Assembly: GCF_030813795.1 (NCBI RefSeq)
Contig: NZ_JAUSUX010000011.1
Location: forward strand, 41,384 to 105,383
Direction of reading: 5' to 3'
Length of the DNA: 64,000 nucleotides
From: Desulfofundulus luciae
GTDB taxonomy: Bacteria > Bacillota > Desulfotomaculia > Desulfotomaculales > Desulfovirgulaceae
Part shown: positions 35,608 through 44,853 of the stretch, piece after piece
Numbering within the stretch: the first letter of the stretch is position 1
How the letters are laid out: each line of letters opens with the position of its first letter
Translations under genes and position numbers: made by a program
The notes under the pieces: model-generated
Databases searched by the model: none
What the model was told of the DNA's origin: nothing
The model's input: the letters and a program-made list of their open reading frames with translations, nothing else

Positions 35608-35835
35608 TTGGCTGTCGCACGAGTGACATTTAGAGAAGAACGCTGTAAGGGTTGCGAACTCTGTGTTACCTTTTGCCCGAAGGGCATCATTACCCTGGCC
35701 AAGCATATCAACAGCATGGGTTTTCATCCGGCAACCATTGAAGATCAGAGCAAATGTACCGGCTGTGCCACCTGTGCCCGCATGTGCCCGGATCTGGTTA
35801 TAGAAGTAGAAAGGGAGGTGGCCCGGGTTGGCTAA
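35608..35835 (+). CDS. 2-oxoacid:ferredoxin oxidoreductase delta (ferredoxin) subunit
   Basis: A 75-residue ferredoxin with CKGCELCVTFCPKG and CTGCATCARMCPD, binding two [4Fe-4S] clusters. The start is TTG 35608 after GGAGGGAG. It overlaps the alpha-subunit gene by 8 bp; together the four genes give a VOR/KOR-type enzyme that oxidises branched-chain or 2-oxoglutarate-type oxoacids to acyl-CoA and reduces ferredoxin. Confidence 0.9.
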   Translation: MAVARVTFREERCKGCELCVTFCPKGIITLAKHINSMGFHPATIEDQSKCTGCATCARMCPDLVIEVEREVARVG

Positions 35836-36889
35836 ATTGCTAATGAAAGGAAACGAGGCCATCGGGGAGGGTGCGGTAAGGGCCGGCTGCCGTTACTTTT
35901 TTGGTTATCCCATTACGCCCCAGAGCGAACTGCCTCACTACCTGGCCAAACGCCTCCCGGAAGTGGGGGGACTTTACCTGCAGTCGGAAAGTGAAACGGC
36001 TGCCATCAACATGGTTTACGGTGCCGCCGGCGCGGGTGCCCGGGTGATGACTTCGTCCTCCGGCCCGGGCATAAGCTTGATGCAGGAAGGCATATCCTAC
36101 CTGGCCGGGGCTGAATTGCCCTGTGTCATTGTAAATATGATCCGGGGTGGCCCCGGTTTGGGCAATATCGCGCCGGCCCAGTCCGACTACTTTCAGGCCA
36201 CCAGAGGGGGCGGCCACGGGGATTACCGGGTGATTGTCCTGGCTCCCGCCTCGGTGCAGGAGATCATTGACTTGATGCAGGTAGCCTTTGACCTGGCCGA
36301 CTGCTACCGCAACCCGGTGATGGTGGCGGGCGACGGTATCCTGGGACAAATGATGGAGCCGGTGGAACTGGGAGAAGAAAAGGAAATAGAGATTCCCCCC
36401 CGGCCGTGGGCGGCCACGGGGCGCATGGGCGGGGAAAAAAAATTGATCAACTCCCTGTACATTGTTCCCGAAGAGCTGGAGCAGCATAATCTAAAACTGG
36501 CCAAAAAATATGCGCTGATCAGCGAACGGGAACAGCGCTGGGAGGAGTACCGGCTGGACGGGGCAAAGCTGGTGCTGGTCGCCTTTGGTACTGCCGCCCG
36601 CATCTGCAAGGCAGTGGTGGACCGGTGCCGGGAAGAAGGCCTGGCGGTAGGCCTGATCCGGCCTATCACCCTGTGGCCCTTCCCCCAGAAGGCTTTTGAG
36701 CCGGTAATTGAGAAAACAGAACGATTCCTGGTTGTGGAAATGAGCCTGGGACAGATGGTGGAGGATGTCCGCCTGACCGTGAACGGCCGCCGTCCCGTGT
36801 ATTTTTACGGCCGTTGCGGCGGTATGCTTCCCGTGGCGGCAGATGTGGTGCGGGAAGTGAAAAAATTGTACGGGGGGGAAGGCCAGTGA
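35828..36889 (+). CDS. vorB: 2-oxoacid:ferredoxin oxidoreductase alpha subunit (VorB/KorA)
   Basis: A 353-residue subunit: [89 protein letters not shown], and a C-terminal domain ending in [11 protein letters not shown] 35828 is the start. The order D-A-B-C matches VOR and KOR; which oxoacid is used cannot be told from motifs alone. Confidence 0.9.
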   Translation: MAKLLMKGNEAIGEGAVRAGCRYFFGYPITPQSELPHYLAKRLPEVGGLYLQSESETAAINMVYGAAGAGARVMTSSSGPGISLMQEGISYLAGAELPCVIVNMIRGGPGLGNIAPAQSDYFQATRGGGHGDYRVIVLAPASVQEIIDLMQVAFDLADCYRNPVMVAGDGILGQMMEPVELGEEKEIEIPPRPWAATGRMGGEKKLINSLYIVPEELEQHNLKLAKKYALISEREQRWEEYRLDGAKLVLVAFGTAARICKAVVDRCREEGLAVGLIRPITLWPFPQKAFEPVIEKTERFLVVEMSLGQMVEDVRLTVNGRRPVYFYGRCGGMLPVAADVVREVKKLYGGEGQ

Positions 36890-37635
36890 TGAAAAAAGTT
36901 TTCACCAGACCCCGGTCATTGAAGGATATTCCCACCCATTACTGTCCCGGCTGTACCCACGGTATCGTTCACCGTCTGGTAGCCGAGGTAATTGACGAGC
37001 TGGAGATCTTTGACCGTACCATCGGCGTGGCACCGGTGGGTTGTTCGGTCTTTGCTTATAATTACTTTGATTGCGATATGTTCCAGGCTTCCCACGGCCG
37101 TGCCCCGGCTGTGGCCACCGGAATCAAGCGGGTGTTGCCCGACCGGGTGGTCTTCACTTATCAGGGAGATGGTGACCTGGCGGCCATTGGGACGGGGGAG
37201 ATTGTCCATGCTGCGGCCCGGGGAGAGAAATTCACCGTGATTTTCATTAACAATGCCATTTATGCCATGACCGGGGGCCAGATGGCTCCCACCACCCTGC
37301 TGGGGCAAAAGACCACCACCACTCCCTACGGGCGGGATAAAGAAGTTAACGGTTACCCGGTAAAAATAGCGGAAATGCTCAGTGTACTGGACGGTACGGC
37401 CTATGTGGCCCGGGTTTCTGTGCATGATCCGGCCCATGTGGTCAAGGCCAAAAAGGCCATTAAACGGGCCTTTGAAGTGCAGCTGGCTAATCTTGGCTTT
37501 TCCATTGTCGAGGTGCTGTCGGCGTGTCCCACCAACTGGGGCCTGCCTCCGGCAAAAGCCTTAAAATGGTTGGCCGAAAACATGATTCCCTACTATCCCC
37601 TGGGGGAGTACAAAAAACCTGCGGAGGTTGGTTAA
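36889..37635 (+). CDS. 2-oxoacid:ferredoxin oxidoreductase beta (TPP-binding) subunit
   Basis: A 248-residue subunit starting at ATG 36889, overlapping the alpha stop (TGATG). [15 protein letters not shown] and the thiamine diphosphate motif [41 protein letters not shown] are diagnostic. [11 protein letters not shown] near residue 220 holds a cluster-ligand type cysteine. Confidence 0.92.
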   Translation: MKKVFTRPRSLKDIPTHYCPGCTHGIVHRLVAEVIDELEIFDRTIGVAPVGCSVFAYNYFDCDMFQASHGRAPAVATGIKRVLPDRVVFTYQGDGDLAAIGTGEIVHAAARGEKFTVIFINNAIYAMTGGQMAPTTLLGQKTTTTPYGRDKEVNGYPVKIAEMLSVLDGTAYVARVSVHDPAHVVKAKKAIKRAFEVQLANLGFSIVEVLSACPTNWGLPPAKALKWLAENMIPYYPLGEYKKPAEVG

Positions 37636-37636
37636 A

Positions 37637-38197
37637 ATGTATGAGGCAATTTTGATCGCCGGCTTTGGCGGGCAGGGGGTTCTTTCTACCGGACAACTCC
37701 TGACCTACGCCGGTATGCTGGAAGGGAAGCACGTGTCCTGGATTCCCTCCTACGGTCCTGAAATGCGGGGCGGTACGGCCAATTGCGGGGTAACCATTTC
37801 CGATTCACCCATCAGTTCCCCGGTAGTTACCGAACCTACTTCCCTGATTGTGATGAACCGCCCCTCCCTGGAAAAGTTTGAGGGGAGCGTGGTCCCCGGG
37901 GGATTGATCTTGGTCAACAGTTCCCTTATTGAGATCAAGGCTACCCGTAAAGATATCCGGGTATATTATATACCGGCCAATGAACTGGCCGAAGAACTGG
38001 GAAACGCCAGGGTGGCCAACAACGTCATTCTGGGAGCATTGCTGGAATTGACGGGGGTAGTTTCCCTGGATGCGGTGGAAAAATCCCTGCGCGAGGTTTT
38101 GCCCGCCCATCGCCACAACCTGATTCCCCTCAACCGCCGGGCCCTGGAAACCGGTGCCGCCCTGGTTCGCCGTCCGGCCGCTGCCCGGGCAGGGTAA
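37637..38197 (+). CDS. 2-oxoacid:ferredoxin oxidoreductase gamma subunit
   Basis: A 186-residue subunit (ILIAGFGGQGVLSTGQLLTYAGMLEGKHVSWIPSYGPEMRGGTANCGVTISD). ATG 37637 lies 9 bp after GCGGAGG. A TTG three codons earlier would abut the SD and is less likely. Confidence 0.92.
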   Translation: MYEAILIAGFGGQGVLSTGQLLTYAGMLEGKHVSWIPSYGPEMRGGTANCGVTISDSPISSPVVTEPTSLIVMNRPSLEKFEGSVVPGGLILVNSSLIEIKATRKDIRVYYIPANELAEELGNARVANNVILGALLELTGVVSLDAVEKSLREVLPAHRHNLIPLNRRALETGAALVRRPAAARAG

Positions 38198-38222
38198 TGG
38201 CCCAACTGCTGGAGGGGTTTTG

Positions 38223-39347
38223 ATGATCAATCAGGATAGAATCCTGGCCGAATTTCTCGAGCTGGTGCAGGTAGACAGCGTCAGCGGGCGGGAAAGGGCG
38301 CTGGCAGACCTGCTGGCGGCCCGCCTGAGGGGGCTGGGATTGGATGTATATGAGGACCGGGCCGGGGCCGAAACCGGGGGGGAAGCCGGCAACCTGATTG
38401 CCACCCTCCCGGCCCGGGGCCCGGAGCGCCCCCTTTTGCTGGTGGCCCACATGGATACGGTGGAACCGGGCCGGGGCGTGCGACCGGTGGTGGAGAACGG
38501 GGTTGTCCGTTCTGCCGGGGATACCATTTTAGGGGGCGACGACAAGGCCGGCATAGTAGCCATTCTGGAAGTGCTCCGGGTTATCACGGAACAACGGCTT
38601 GCCCACGGCGGGCTGGAAGTGGTCTTTACCATTGGAGAGGAAATTGGCCTTTTGGGGGCCAAACATCTGGACCACACCCGGTTGCGCTCTTCCATTGGTT
38701 ACGTGCTGGACTGTGACGGGCCCGCCGGGACCATAGTGGTACAGGCCCCCACCCAGGATAAGATAGAGGCGGTTGTCCGGGGCCGGGCGGCCCATGCCGG
38801 GATCAATCCCGAGGATGGGATTAATGCCATTGCTGTGGCCGCCCATGCCGTAGCCCGGATGACCCTGGGCCGTATTGATGAAGAAACCACGGCCAACATC
38901 GGCGTTATCTCCGGTGGCAAGGCCATTAACGTTGTTCCCGATTCCTGCCGTCTCGAGGGGGAAACCAGGAGCCTTGACGGGAGCAAATGCCGTGCTCAAA
39001 CGGCGGCCATGGTAGAGGTTCTTGAAACAACAGCCGCCCAATTTGGGGCCAGGGTGGAAGTGACAACCCGGACCCTCTACCACGAATTTAAACTGGCTGA
39101 ATCCCATCCTGCCGTTGTACTGGCGCGAAGGGCGGCCGAAAACCTGGGCCTGGTCCCACGGCTGGTTAAAACCGGCGGAGGCAGTGATGCCAACATATTT
39201 AACTCCCGCGGCATTACCTGCGTCAACCTGGGAATTGCCATGCAAAAGGTTCATACCACTGAAGAATTTATCCGGGTAGAAGATCTGGTGACCAACGCCC
39301 GCTATCTCCTGGAAATTATCCGGGTGGCGAATGGTAGTAACCAGTAG
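38223..39347 (+). CDS. M20 family peptidase, PepT-like
   Basis: A 374-residue metallopeptidase. Zinc and catalytic segments: LLVAHMDTVEPG, DTILGGDDKAGIVAILE, FTIGEEIGLLGAKHLD, DCDGPAG and the C-terminal VHTTEEFIRVEDL. It matches the PepT-like subfamily found in Firmicutes rather than classic tripeptidase T. The start is ATG 38223 behind GGAGGGG; longer frames overlap the oxidoreductase gene. Confidence 0.9.
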   Translation: MINQDRILAEFLELVQVDSVSGRERALADLLAARLRGLGLDVYEDRAGAETGGEAGNLIATLPARGPERPLLLVAHMDTVEPGRGVRPVVENGVVRSAGDTILGGDDKAGIVAILEVLRVITEQRLAHGGLEVVFTIGEEIGLLGAKHLDHTRLRSSIGYVLDCDGPAGTIVVQAPTQDKIEAVVRGRAAHAGINPEDGINAIAVAAHAVARMTLGRIDEETTANIGVISGGKAINVVPDSCRLEGETRSLDGSKCRAQTAAMVEVLETTAAQFGARVEVTTRTLYHEFKLAESHPAVVLARRAAENLGLVPRLVKTGGGSDANIFNSRGITCVNLGIAMQKVHTTEEFIRVEDLVTNARYLLEIIRVANGSNQ

Positions 39348-39361
39348 TTGGAGGCCGTGGA

Positions 39362-40468
39362 ATGATCCGCATCCGTACTGGAGAAGTTGTAGGTGTGCAG
39401 GCGAAACGTCCGGGATTGACCGAGGTCCTGGTCAGGGTGGAGGGGAAGGAAGAGCGGGCCGTAAACTACGATCACCTTACCGGTCCGGTCAAACCGGGGG
39501 ATGCGGTGGTCCTCAACACCACCGCGGTTTACAAAAAACTGGGTACCGGAGGTACCCATTTTATTATGGCCAACCTGGCCAACCCGGCGCTTGATGTCCC
39601 CTGCGCGGGGCACATTATGAAGGTCCGCTATACCCCCTCCCAGGTTAAAGTGCTGGCCGTGGAAGAGGAGGAACACCCCGAAAACCAGTCCTTCCGGGCG
39701 GTGGATTCTCTCGGCGGCACCCCGGTAATCGTAGCCTCCCTGCACAGCATGATTGCCCCGGCGGCAGCCGTAATCCACAAGCTGACCCGCGGGAAGGCCC
39801 GGGTAGTGTATTTAATGACCGATGGTGCGTCCCTGCCCCTTCCTTTGAGCCGCCTGGTATATGAACTAAAAGAGAAAGGGCTCCTGTCAGCCACCGTCAC
39901 CTGCGGCCATGCCTTTGGCGGGGACTACGAAGCCGTCACCGTCTACAGCGGCCTTCTGGCCGCCCGGGGTGTAGCCGGGGCAGACATCATCATCGCGGCC
40001 ATGGGACCGGGCATTGTCGGCACCGGCTCCACCTTTGGTTTTACCGGCGTAGAGCAGGGAGAGCTGGTGAATGCGGTACATATCCTGGAGGGACAACCGG
40101 TGGCAGTGCCGCGCATCGGCTTTGCCGATGCCCGGGAACGCCACCGGGGGCTGAGCCATCATACCCGGACTGCTCTGGGCCGGGTGGCCCTCGCCCCCTG
40201 TACCATCCCCATTCCGGTCCTGGCTTCAGAAAAGCATGCCCTGGTCTGGCGACAGCTCCAGGAGAGCGGCATCCTGGCCAGGCACCGGGTGGTCGTGGTA
40301 GAAGACAACCCCACCCGGGAGGCGCTCAAGGAGTATGGCCTTGCCGTTACCACCATGGGGCGGGGCATAGATGAGGACCCCGAATTCTTCCTTGCCGCGG
40401 GAGCAGCCGGGGTATATGCGGCCGGGTTGTTTTTAAAAACAAATGCCGTCAGTGAAGGGAAACCCTGA
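39362..40468 (+). CDS. DUF3866 family protein
   Basis: A 368-residue protein of the DUF3866 family (NYDHLTGPVKPGDAVVLNTTAVYKKLGTGGTHFIMANL, VASLHSMIAPAAAVIHKL, YLMTDGASLPLPLSRLVYELKEKGLL, AMGPGIVGTGSTFGFTGVEQGE). Members are cytoplasmic and conserved in spore formers and actinobacteria without a known activity. It starts 15 bp after the peptidase stop and its 3' end overlaps the convergent mciZ-like gene by 20 bp. Confidence 0.88.
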   Translation: MIRIRTGEVVGVQAKRPGLTEVLVRVEGKEERAVNYDHLTGPVKPGDAVVLNTTAVYKKLGTGGTHFIMANLANPALDVPCAGHIMKVRYTPSQVKVLAVEEEEHPENQSFRAVDSLGGTPVIVASLHSMIAPAAAVIHKLTRGKARVVYLMTDGASLPLPLSRLVYELKEKGLLSATVTCGHAFGGDYEAVTVYSGLLAARGVAGADIIIAAMGPGIVGTGSTFGFTGVEQGELVNAVHILEGQPVAVPRIGFADARERHRGLSHHTRTALGRVALAPCTIPIPVLASEKHALVWRQLQESGILARHRVVVVEDNPTREALKEYGLAVTTMGRGIDEDPEFFLAAGAAGVYAAGLFLKTNAVSEGKP

Positions 40469-40577
40469 GGAAGTCCCGTAAAGTAGTGTAGTATGCAGCG
40501 TATTCCCGGAGCATTGCGGTAATCATCCCGGCTTTACCGATAAACACAAAACCGTGTTTGCTGAAGTACACCTGCAC
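40449..40577 (-). CDS. mciZ: MciZ-like FtsZ inhibitor, 42 residues
   Basis: On the minus strand AAGGAGG followed 8 bases later by GTG 40577 opens a 42-residue frame: VQVYFSKHGFVFIGKAGMI..., then ITAMLREYAAYYTTLRDFL. Bacillus subtilis MciZ (40 residues) has the same layout: a beta-strand start, a V-GKA motif, an I-A-L-EY helix and an aromatic/Asp tail. MciZ binds FtsZ in the mother cell and blocks Z-ring assembly. In Bacillus mciZ also lies near spoIIM, which is here 0.8 kb away. The gene overlaps the DUF3866 gene tail to tail. Confidence 0.75.
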   Translation of the reverse strand: MQVYFSKHGFVFIGKAGMITAMLREYAAYYTTLRDFLRVSLH

Positions 40578-40673
40578 CGGTTTTGCCTCCTTGTAAATGT
40601 GATTTTCATAGCCAGCAACCTCAGTTAAATATATGCCCTGGTATTTAATGGTATAACGTGATGGGGTGAGATT

Positions 40674-41333
40674 TTGTTACCCGCAGTGATCCTTACCGCC
40701 AACGCCAGCGGAGCCGCCCTGGCCGCCCGGCAGGGCCTGGTGGTTATGGTGGTGGATGTGATTGACATGTCGACCAGCCTGGAGGCGGCCCTGGATGAAG
40801 GAGCGGCGGCTGTGTTTGGAGCCAGCCCTGATGCGGCCAGACCCCCGGTTCCCGTTGATCCGGCAGGGGTGGGCCGGCTGGCCGGGGAAAGAGCCCGGGC
40901 ACTGGATACCGGTGTGGTGGTGATTGCCGAGCCCCGCACCGGTACCGGGGAGCAACGCAAGGCCGGCATACAAAAGGTGCTCGGGGGCATTGCCGCTGCC
41001 GGGGCAAGGCTTGAGGCTGTAATTCCCAATTTAGGCGCTTCCGTTTACGAACTGGCAGACTTTAGAGGAAGGGTGGTGGTGGCAGCTACGGGGTCCGGGG
41101 GGGTGGCCTTTGATGCCGCCCTGACGGCCGGTGCCCCGGCCGTCCTTGCCGGAACGGTGGCCCGTACACGCCACAAAAAAGGCAAGGACCCGGCTCTGGC
41201 TGCCGCCGCCCGGGCGGTGGCGGCAGCAAAAAAAATGCACCGGGGCATTGCCGTGGTGGCCGCCAGCGGCAATTCTATGGAAGACTTGCTGGCCGCCGGC
41301 TACATCCATCGCCTGATCCTTGAACTTTTTTAA
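40674..41333 (+). CDS. Conserved hypothetical protein, distantly ComB-like
   Basis: A 219-residue alanine-rich soluble protein. VVMVVDVIDMSTSLEAALDEGAAAVFGASPD near residue 20 and the late FRGRVVVAATGSGGVAFDAALTAGAPAVLAGTVAR resemble the DVLRAT- and GxxDA-type segments of 2-phosphosulfolactate phosphatase (ComB), but the classical residues are altered, so enzymatic activity is doubtful. The start is TTG 40674 after GGGGTGAG. It lies between mciZ and spoIIM, so a sporulation-linked role is possible. Confidence 0.65.
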   Translation: MLPAVILTANASGAALAARQGLVVMVVDVIDMSTSLEAALDEGAAAVFGASPDAARPPVPVDPAGVGRLAGERARALDTGVVVIAEPRTGTGEQRKAGIQKVLGGIAAAGARLEAVIPNLGASVYELADFRGRVVVAATGSGGVAFDAALTAGAPAVLAGTVARTRHKKGKDPALAAAARAVAAAKKMHRGIAVVAASGNSMEDLLAAGYIHRLILELF

Positions 41334-41396
41334 TTCATACCCCCCCTTCTTCAACCATATATATGAGCATGGACAGGTTTGGAAGGGGGGAGAGTT

Positions 41397-42014
41397 TTGC
41401 TCGACGTTTTCCGCCATTCCCTGCGAAGCAGCTGGCCCCTTTGTTTGCTGGTATTAATTATCTTTACCCTGGGCCTGATTTGTGGTGCCCTTAACCTTAC
41501 CTTCCTTCCCCCGGTACAAATCCAGGAACTTCACGATTATATGAATACATTCATAAAGGAGGTCCGGAATCTGAATTTGGAAACGGGCCGGATGGCCTGG
41601 GAGGCCATGTACGGCAAATTGCTCATCATGGTTGCCCTTTACCTTTTGGGACTAACATTTATTGGTATCCCCGTGATCCTTGCTCTGGTTTTCCTGAAAG
41701 GATTTGTTCTGGGTTTTACCGTAGCTTTTCTCAATTACGACCTGGCCTGGAGCGGATTGCTTTTAGCCCTGGCCTGTATTATCCCGCAACATTTGCTTTA
41801 TTTGCCCGCACTGTTTGTGGGTGCGGTGGCGTCCCTTTCCTTTGCCCTCGTGCTTCTTCCCCGTCCCTCCAGTACCTGGAGCAAAATATGGGGGTCATTT
41901 GCCCGCTACACCGGGGTGATGCTGGCTGCCCTGACCGTGGCAGTCGGGGCGGGGCTGGTAGAGACCTTCTTGACGCCCTGGTTGACCAGGATGGTGGTCG
42001 GCATCCTGGAGTGA
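41397..42014 (+). CDS. spoIIM: Stage II sporulation protein M
   Basis: A 205-residue membrane protein with five hydrophobic helices (about 14-35, 75-97, 98-118, 123-147, 165-190) and the SpoIIM-family GIPVILALVFLKGFVLGFTVAFL and PQHLLYLPALF segments. SpoIIM works with SpoIID and SpoIIP in septal peptidoglycan removal and engulfment. The start is TTG 41397, six bases after GGGGGGAG. Confidence 0.92.
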   Translation: MLDVFRHSLRSSWPLCLLVLIIFTLGLICGALNLTFLPPVQIQELHDYMNTFIKEVRNLNLETGRMAWEAMYGKLLIMVALYLLGLTFIGIPVILALVFLKGFVLGFTVAFLNYDLAWSGLLLALACIIPQHLLYLPALFVGAVASLSFALVLLPRPSSTWSKIWGSFARYTGVMLAALTVAVGAGLVETFLTPWLTRMVVGILE

Positions 42015-42018
42015 GATG

Positions 42019-42037
42019 GTAAATGTTCAATAAAACC
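42019..42037. repeat. Element A remnant, left end only
   Basis: GTAAATGTTCAATAAAACC five bases after the spoIIM stop matches the element A left end at all but one or two positions. No right end follows before the next gene at 42092. Confidence 0.55.
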
Positions 42038-42091
42038 ACAAGGCAGGGAAGGGAGGGAAACCCCGGTGGACTACCATGACCGGGTGGGATC

Positions 42092-42364
42092 ATGATGGTA
42101 ATTCTTTTAACGAAACTAAAACGCCGGTTGATGTTTTGCCTGCGCATGCTGGTGGTGCTGGCCATCCTCGCCGTTCTCTGCGGGCATATCTACGGCCTGA
42201 TCAGGTCCGGTGGTGCCTTTAACCAGACCCGGTCCTCTTCTCCCGGCAGCTCCGTTTACAACCCCGCCACTGGTCCTTTTGACGCGGGCCGGGGTACATT
42301 GATGGACCGCCTGTTCGAATTTTTACGGGAATATTACCGGGGGCGCAATGGTGAGCCGGATTAA
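42092..42364 (+). CDS. Small membrane protein, DUF4227 (YqzK-like)
   Basis: A 90-residue protein: basic N-terminus, one membrane helix (about 14-37), a Ser/Pro-rich linker and a C-terminal LMDRLFEFLREYYRG. YqzK of Bacillus ends in a similar LTDRLLLFYWYG and also sits just upstream of xerD and deoB, which favours DUF4227. Function is unknown. Confidence 0.65.
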   Translation: MMVILLTKLKRRLMFCLRMLVVLAILAVLCGHIYGLIRSGGAFNQTRSSSPGSSVYNPATGPFDAGRGTLMDRLFEFLREYYRGRNGEPD

Positions 42365-42513
42365 CAACCGGGCTTTTCTTTTTTTGTCCGCTTTATAGCA
42401 CCAGAAAGGAAATGGTTTTTGAAGAAAGAAATTATAAAATATCAAAAGAACACAACGCCCGTGGTTGTCCCGGGGCATTAGCTGGATTTTAACTGTAATG
42501 GAGGGATGAGATT

Positions 42514-43620
42514 TTGCCGGCCAAGGTTTTTTTTGCCGACATGCGGGCCAAACATAAAGAAAATCTTCTGGATAAAGTGGAAAAGCTCTTTGAGCGCGCG
42601 GGAATGAGAGAGCTTTTCGCACCCAGGGACCTGGTGGCCTTTAAAGTTCATTTTGGGGAGCGGGGTAATACGGGCTATGTGCAGCCCCAGTTTATTCGCC
42701 GCCTGGTGAACAAGGTCAAAGAACTGGGAGGGAAACCCTTTCTTACCGATACCAACACCCTTTACGTGGGCGGCCGTTCAAACGCGGTAGATCACCTGCA
42801 AACAGCCATTGAAAACGGTTTTGCCTATGCCGTGGTTGATGCTCCCCTGATCATTGCCGATGGACTTACGGGGAAGGATTACATTAATGTGCCGGTTAAT
42901 TTGAAACACTTTAAAGAGGTAAAGATTGGCGGCGCCCTTGTTCATGCCGATGCCCTGATGGTGGTAAGCCATTTTAAATGTCATGAACTCACGGGCTTTG
43001 GCGGTGCCCTGAAAAACATCGGCATGGGATCGGGCTCCCGCAGCGGCAAGCAAATGATGCACTCCGACGTACTGCCCAGGGTGAACCCTGAAAAATGTGA
43101 GAGTTGCGCCCGTTGTACCCCCTGGTGTCCGGCGGGAGCTATTACCGTGTCCGGGGAAACTAAAAAAGCAGCGATCGATCAGGAAAAATGTATTGGCTGC
43201 GGTGAGTGTACGGTTACCTGCCCGGTAGGAGCAATAGACATTAACTGGAAAACGGATCCGGAAGCGATCCAGGAAAAGATTGTGGAATACGCCGCCGGGG
43301 TACTCCAGAATAAGAAGGGCAAAGCCGGGTTCATCAACTTTGTGACCAATGTTTCTCCGGAATGCGACTGTGCCGGCTGGACGGACGCCCCAGTGGTGCG
43401 GGACATTGGCATCCTGGCTTCCCTGGACCCGGTGGCCCTGGATCAGGCCTGTGCCGACCTGGTGAACGGGGAGAAGGTTTTACCCGGCTCCCGCCTGGAG
43501 GGCCGGGAAGTGCAGGACATATTCCGTGCCCTGTGGCCCCAGACCGTATGGGAGCGCCAGCTGACCTACGGGGAAGAAATAGGCCTTGGTACCCGGCAAT
43601 ACGAACTGATAAAAATTTAA
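42514..43620 (+). CDS. DUF362 domain iron-sulfur protein
   Basis: A 368-residue protein. The N-terminal DUF362 domain (VAFKVHFGERGNTGYVQPQFIRRLV, TDTNTLYVGGRSNAVDH, VVSHFKCHELTGFGGALKNIGMGSGSRSGKQMMH) is followed by a ferredoxin domain (CESCARCTPWCPAGAI, CIGCGECTVTCPVGAI). These proteins are widespread in anaerobes with no agreed function. The start is TTG 42514 behind GGAGGGATGAG. Confidence 0.88.
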   Translation: MPAKVFFADMRAKHKENLLDKVEKLFERAGMRELFAPRDLVAFKVHFGERGNTGYVQPQFIRRLVNKVKELGGKPFLTDTNTLYVGGRSNAVDHLQTAIENGFAYAVVDAPLIIADGLTGKDYINVPVNLKHFKEVKIGGALVHADALMVVSHFKCHELTGFGGALKNIGMGSGSRSGKQMMHSDVLPRVNPEKCESCARCTPWCPAGAITVSGETKKAAIDQEKCIGCGECTVTCPVGAIDINWKTDPEAIQEKIVEYAAGVLQNKKGKAGFINFVTNVSPECDCAGWTDAPVVRDIGILASLDPVALDQACADLVNGEKVLPGSRLEGREVQDIFRALWPQTVWERQLTYGEEIGLGTRQYELIKI

Positions 43621-43802
43621 CCCGTTTAACGAGTTCTGGAACCTTTTCCCGCTTCATACCGTCTAAATGCACACACCATACCCTTCCGCAACCGATTCCA
43701 GGGCCGGCGCGGCAGCGGAATACCGGCCTGCCGCAGAACAATGGCAGTCAGCTTACCGTTCCTGAACCTTTTTACACCACTTTTCAGGGCTCTTGTTTGG
43801 TG

Positions 43803-43840
43803 AAGGGGACTTTTGGTTTCGGGCCAGAGTCCCCTTTCTT
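43803..43840 (+). terminator. Terminator-like hairpin before xerD
   Basis: AAGGGGACT (43803-43811) pairs perfectly with AGTCCCCTT (43828-43836), followed by TCTT. It is the only clear signal in the 43621-43918 gap and probably ends transcription from the DUF362 gene. Confidence 0.6.
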
Positions 43841-43918
43841 CCGTGGTGACAACCGGCAGGGAAAAGCATGGCAATCAGCAGGATTAGTGGGTTTCCCGTG
43901 GAAATAGAAGGGGTAACA

Positions 43919-44836
43919 ATGTGCAGGGGGCGATGTGTCTTGCAGGCTTTAATTGGCAGTTTTATCCATTACCTGGCGGTGGAAAAAGGGCTGGCCCGGA
44001 ACACCACGTCTTCCTACCAGTTCGATTTAAACCAGTACTGGCTTTTTTGCCAGTCCCATCGTTTGGATCCCCTGGGGGAGGGACGTGGTGCCGTGATGGC
44101 TTATTTGCTCAAGTTAAAAAAGGACGGAAGGGCTCCGGCCACAATTTCCCGGCACCTGGCGGCTTTAAAATCCTTCTATCGTTTTCTGGTTCAAGAAGGA
44201 GTCATTTCTACCGACCCCACTGCTAATCTGGAATCGCCCCGTCTCGCCCAGCGGTTACCGAGGGTATTGACCACCGAAGAAGTAGACAGGCTCCTGGCTC
44301 AACCCCGCACATCCTCGGCCACCGGACTGCGGGATAAAGCCATGCTGGAGCTGCTTTACGCCACCGGCCTGCGGGTGAGTGAACTGGTTTCCCTGGATCT
44401 GGCCGATGTTAACCTGGAACACGGTTTTGTGCGTTGCTTTGGGAAAGGATCCAAAGAAAGGATTATCCCCCTGGGTTCTGTGGCGGCCTTTTATGTGTCC
44501 GAATACCTCACCCGGGCCAGGGGTAAACTAACCAGAGGCACCCATACCCCCGCCCTGTTTGTCAACCAGCAAGGACGTCGTTTAACCCGGCAGGGATTCT
44601 GGAAGATTATTAAAAAATATGCCCGCCAGGGGCGAATTACCAAAGTGATTACCCCCCACGTCTTACGCCATTCCTTTGCCACCCACCTGCTGGAAAACGG
44701 TGCCGACCTACGCTCTGTTCAGGAATTGCTTGGTCACGCTGACATTGCCACCACGCAAATTTACACCCATTTAACCCGCACCAGGCTGCGGGAAATTTAC
44801 AACCGCACCCATCCCCGGGCACAACTGGATGGATAA
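43919..44836 (+). CDS. xerD: Site-specific tyrosine recombinase XerD
   Basis: A 305-residue tyrosine recombinase for chromosome dimer resolution. N-terminal SAM-like domain FIHYLAVEKGLARNTTSSY; catalytic ATGLRVSELVSLDL (first Arg), HVLRHSFATHLLENGADLRSVQELLGHADIATTQIYTHL (HxxR, His, Tyr). ATG 43919 (after GAAGGGG) is chosen; ATG 43868, also in frame and behind a weaker GCAGGG, would add 17 residues. deoB and pdp follow as in Bacillus. Confidence 0.9.
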   Translation: MCRGRCVLQALIGSFIHYLAVEKGLARNTTSSYQFDLNQYWLFCQSHRLDPLGEGRGAVMAYLLKLKKDGRAPATISRHLAALKSFYRFLVQEGVISTDPTANLESPRLAQRLPRVLTTEEVDRLLAQPRTSSATGLRDKAMLELLYATGLRVSELVSLDLADVNLEHGFVRCFGKGSKERIIPLGSVAAFYVSEYLTRARGKLTRGTHTPALFVNQQGRRLTRQGFWKIIKKYARQGRITKVITPHVLRHSFATHLLENGADLRSVQELLGHADIATTQIYTHLTRTRLREIYNRTHPRAQLDG

Positions 44837-44853
44837 AAAGGAGTTGATCTTAC

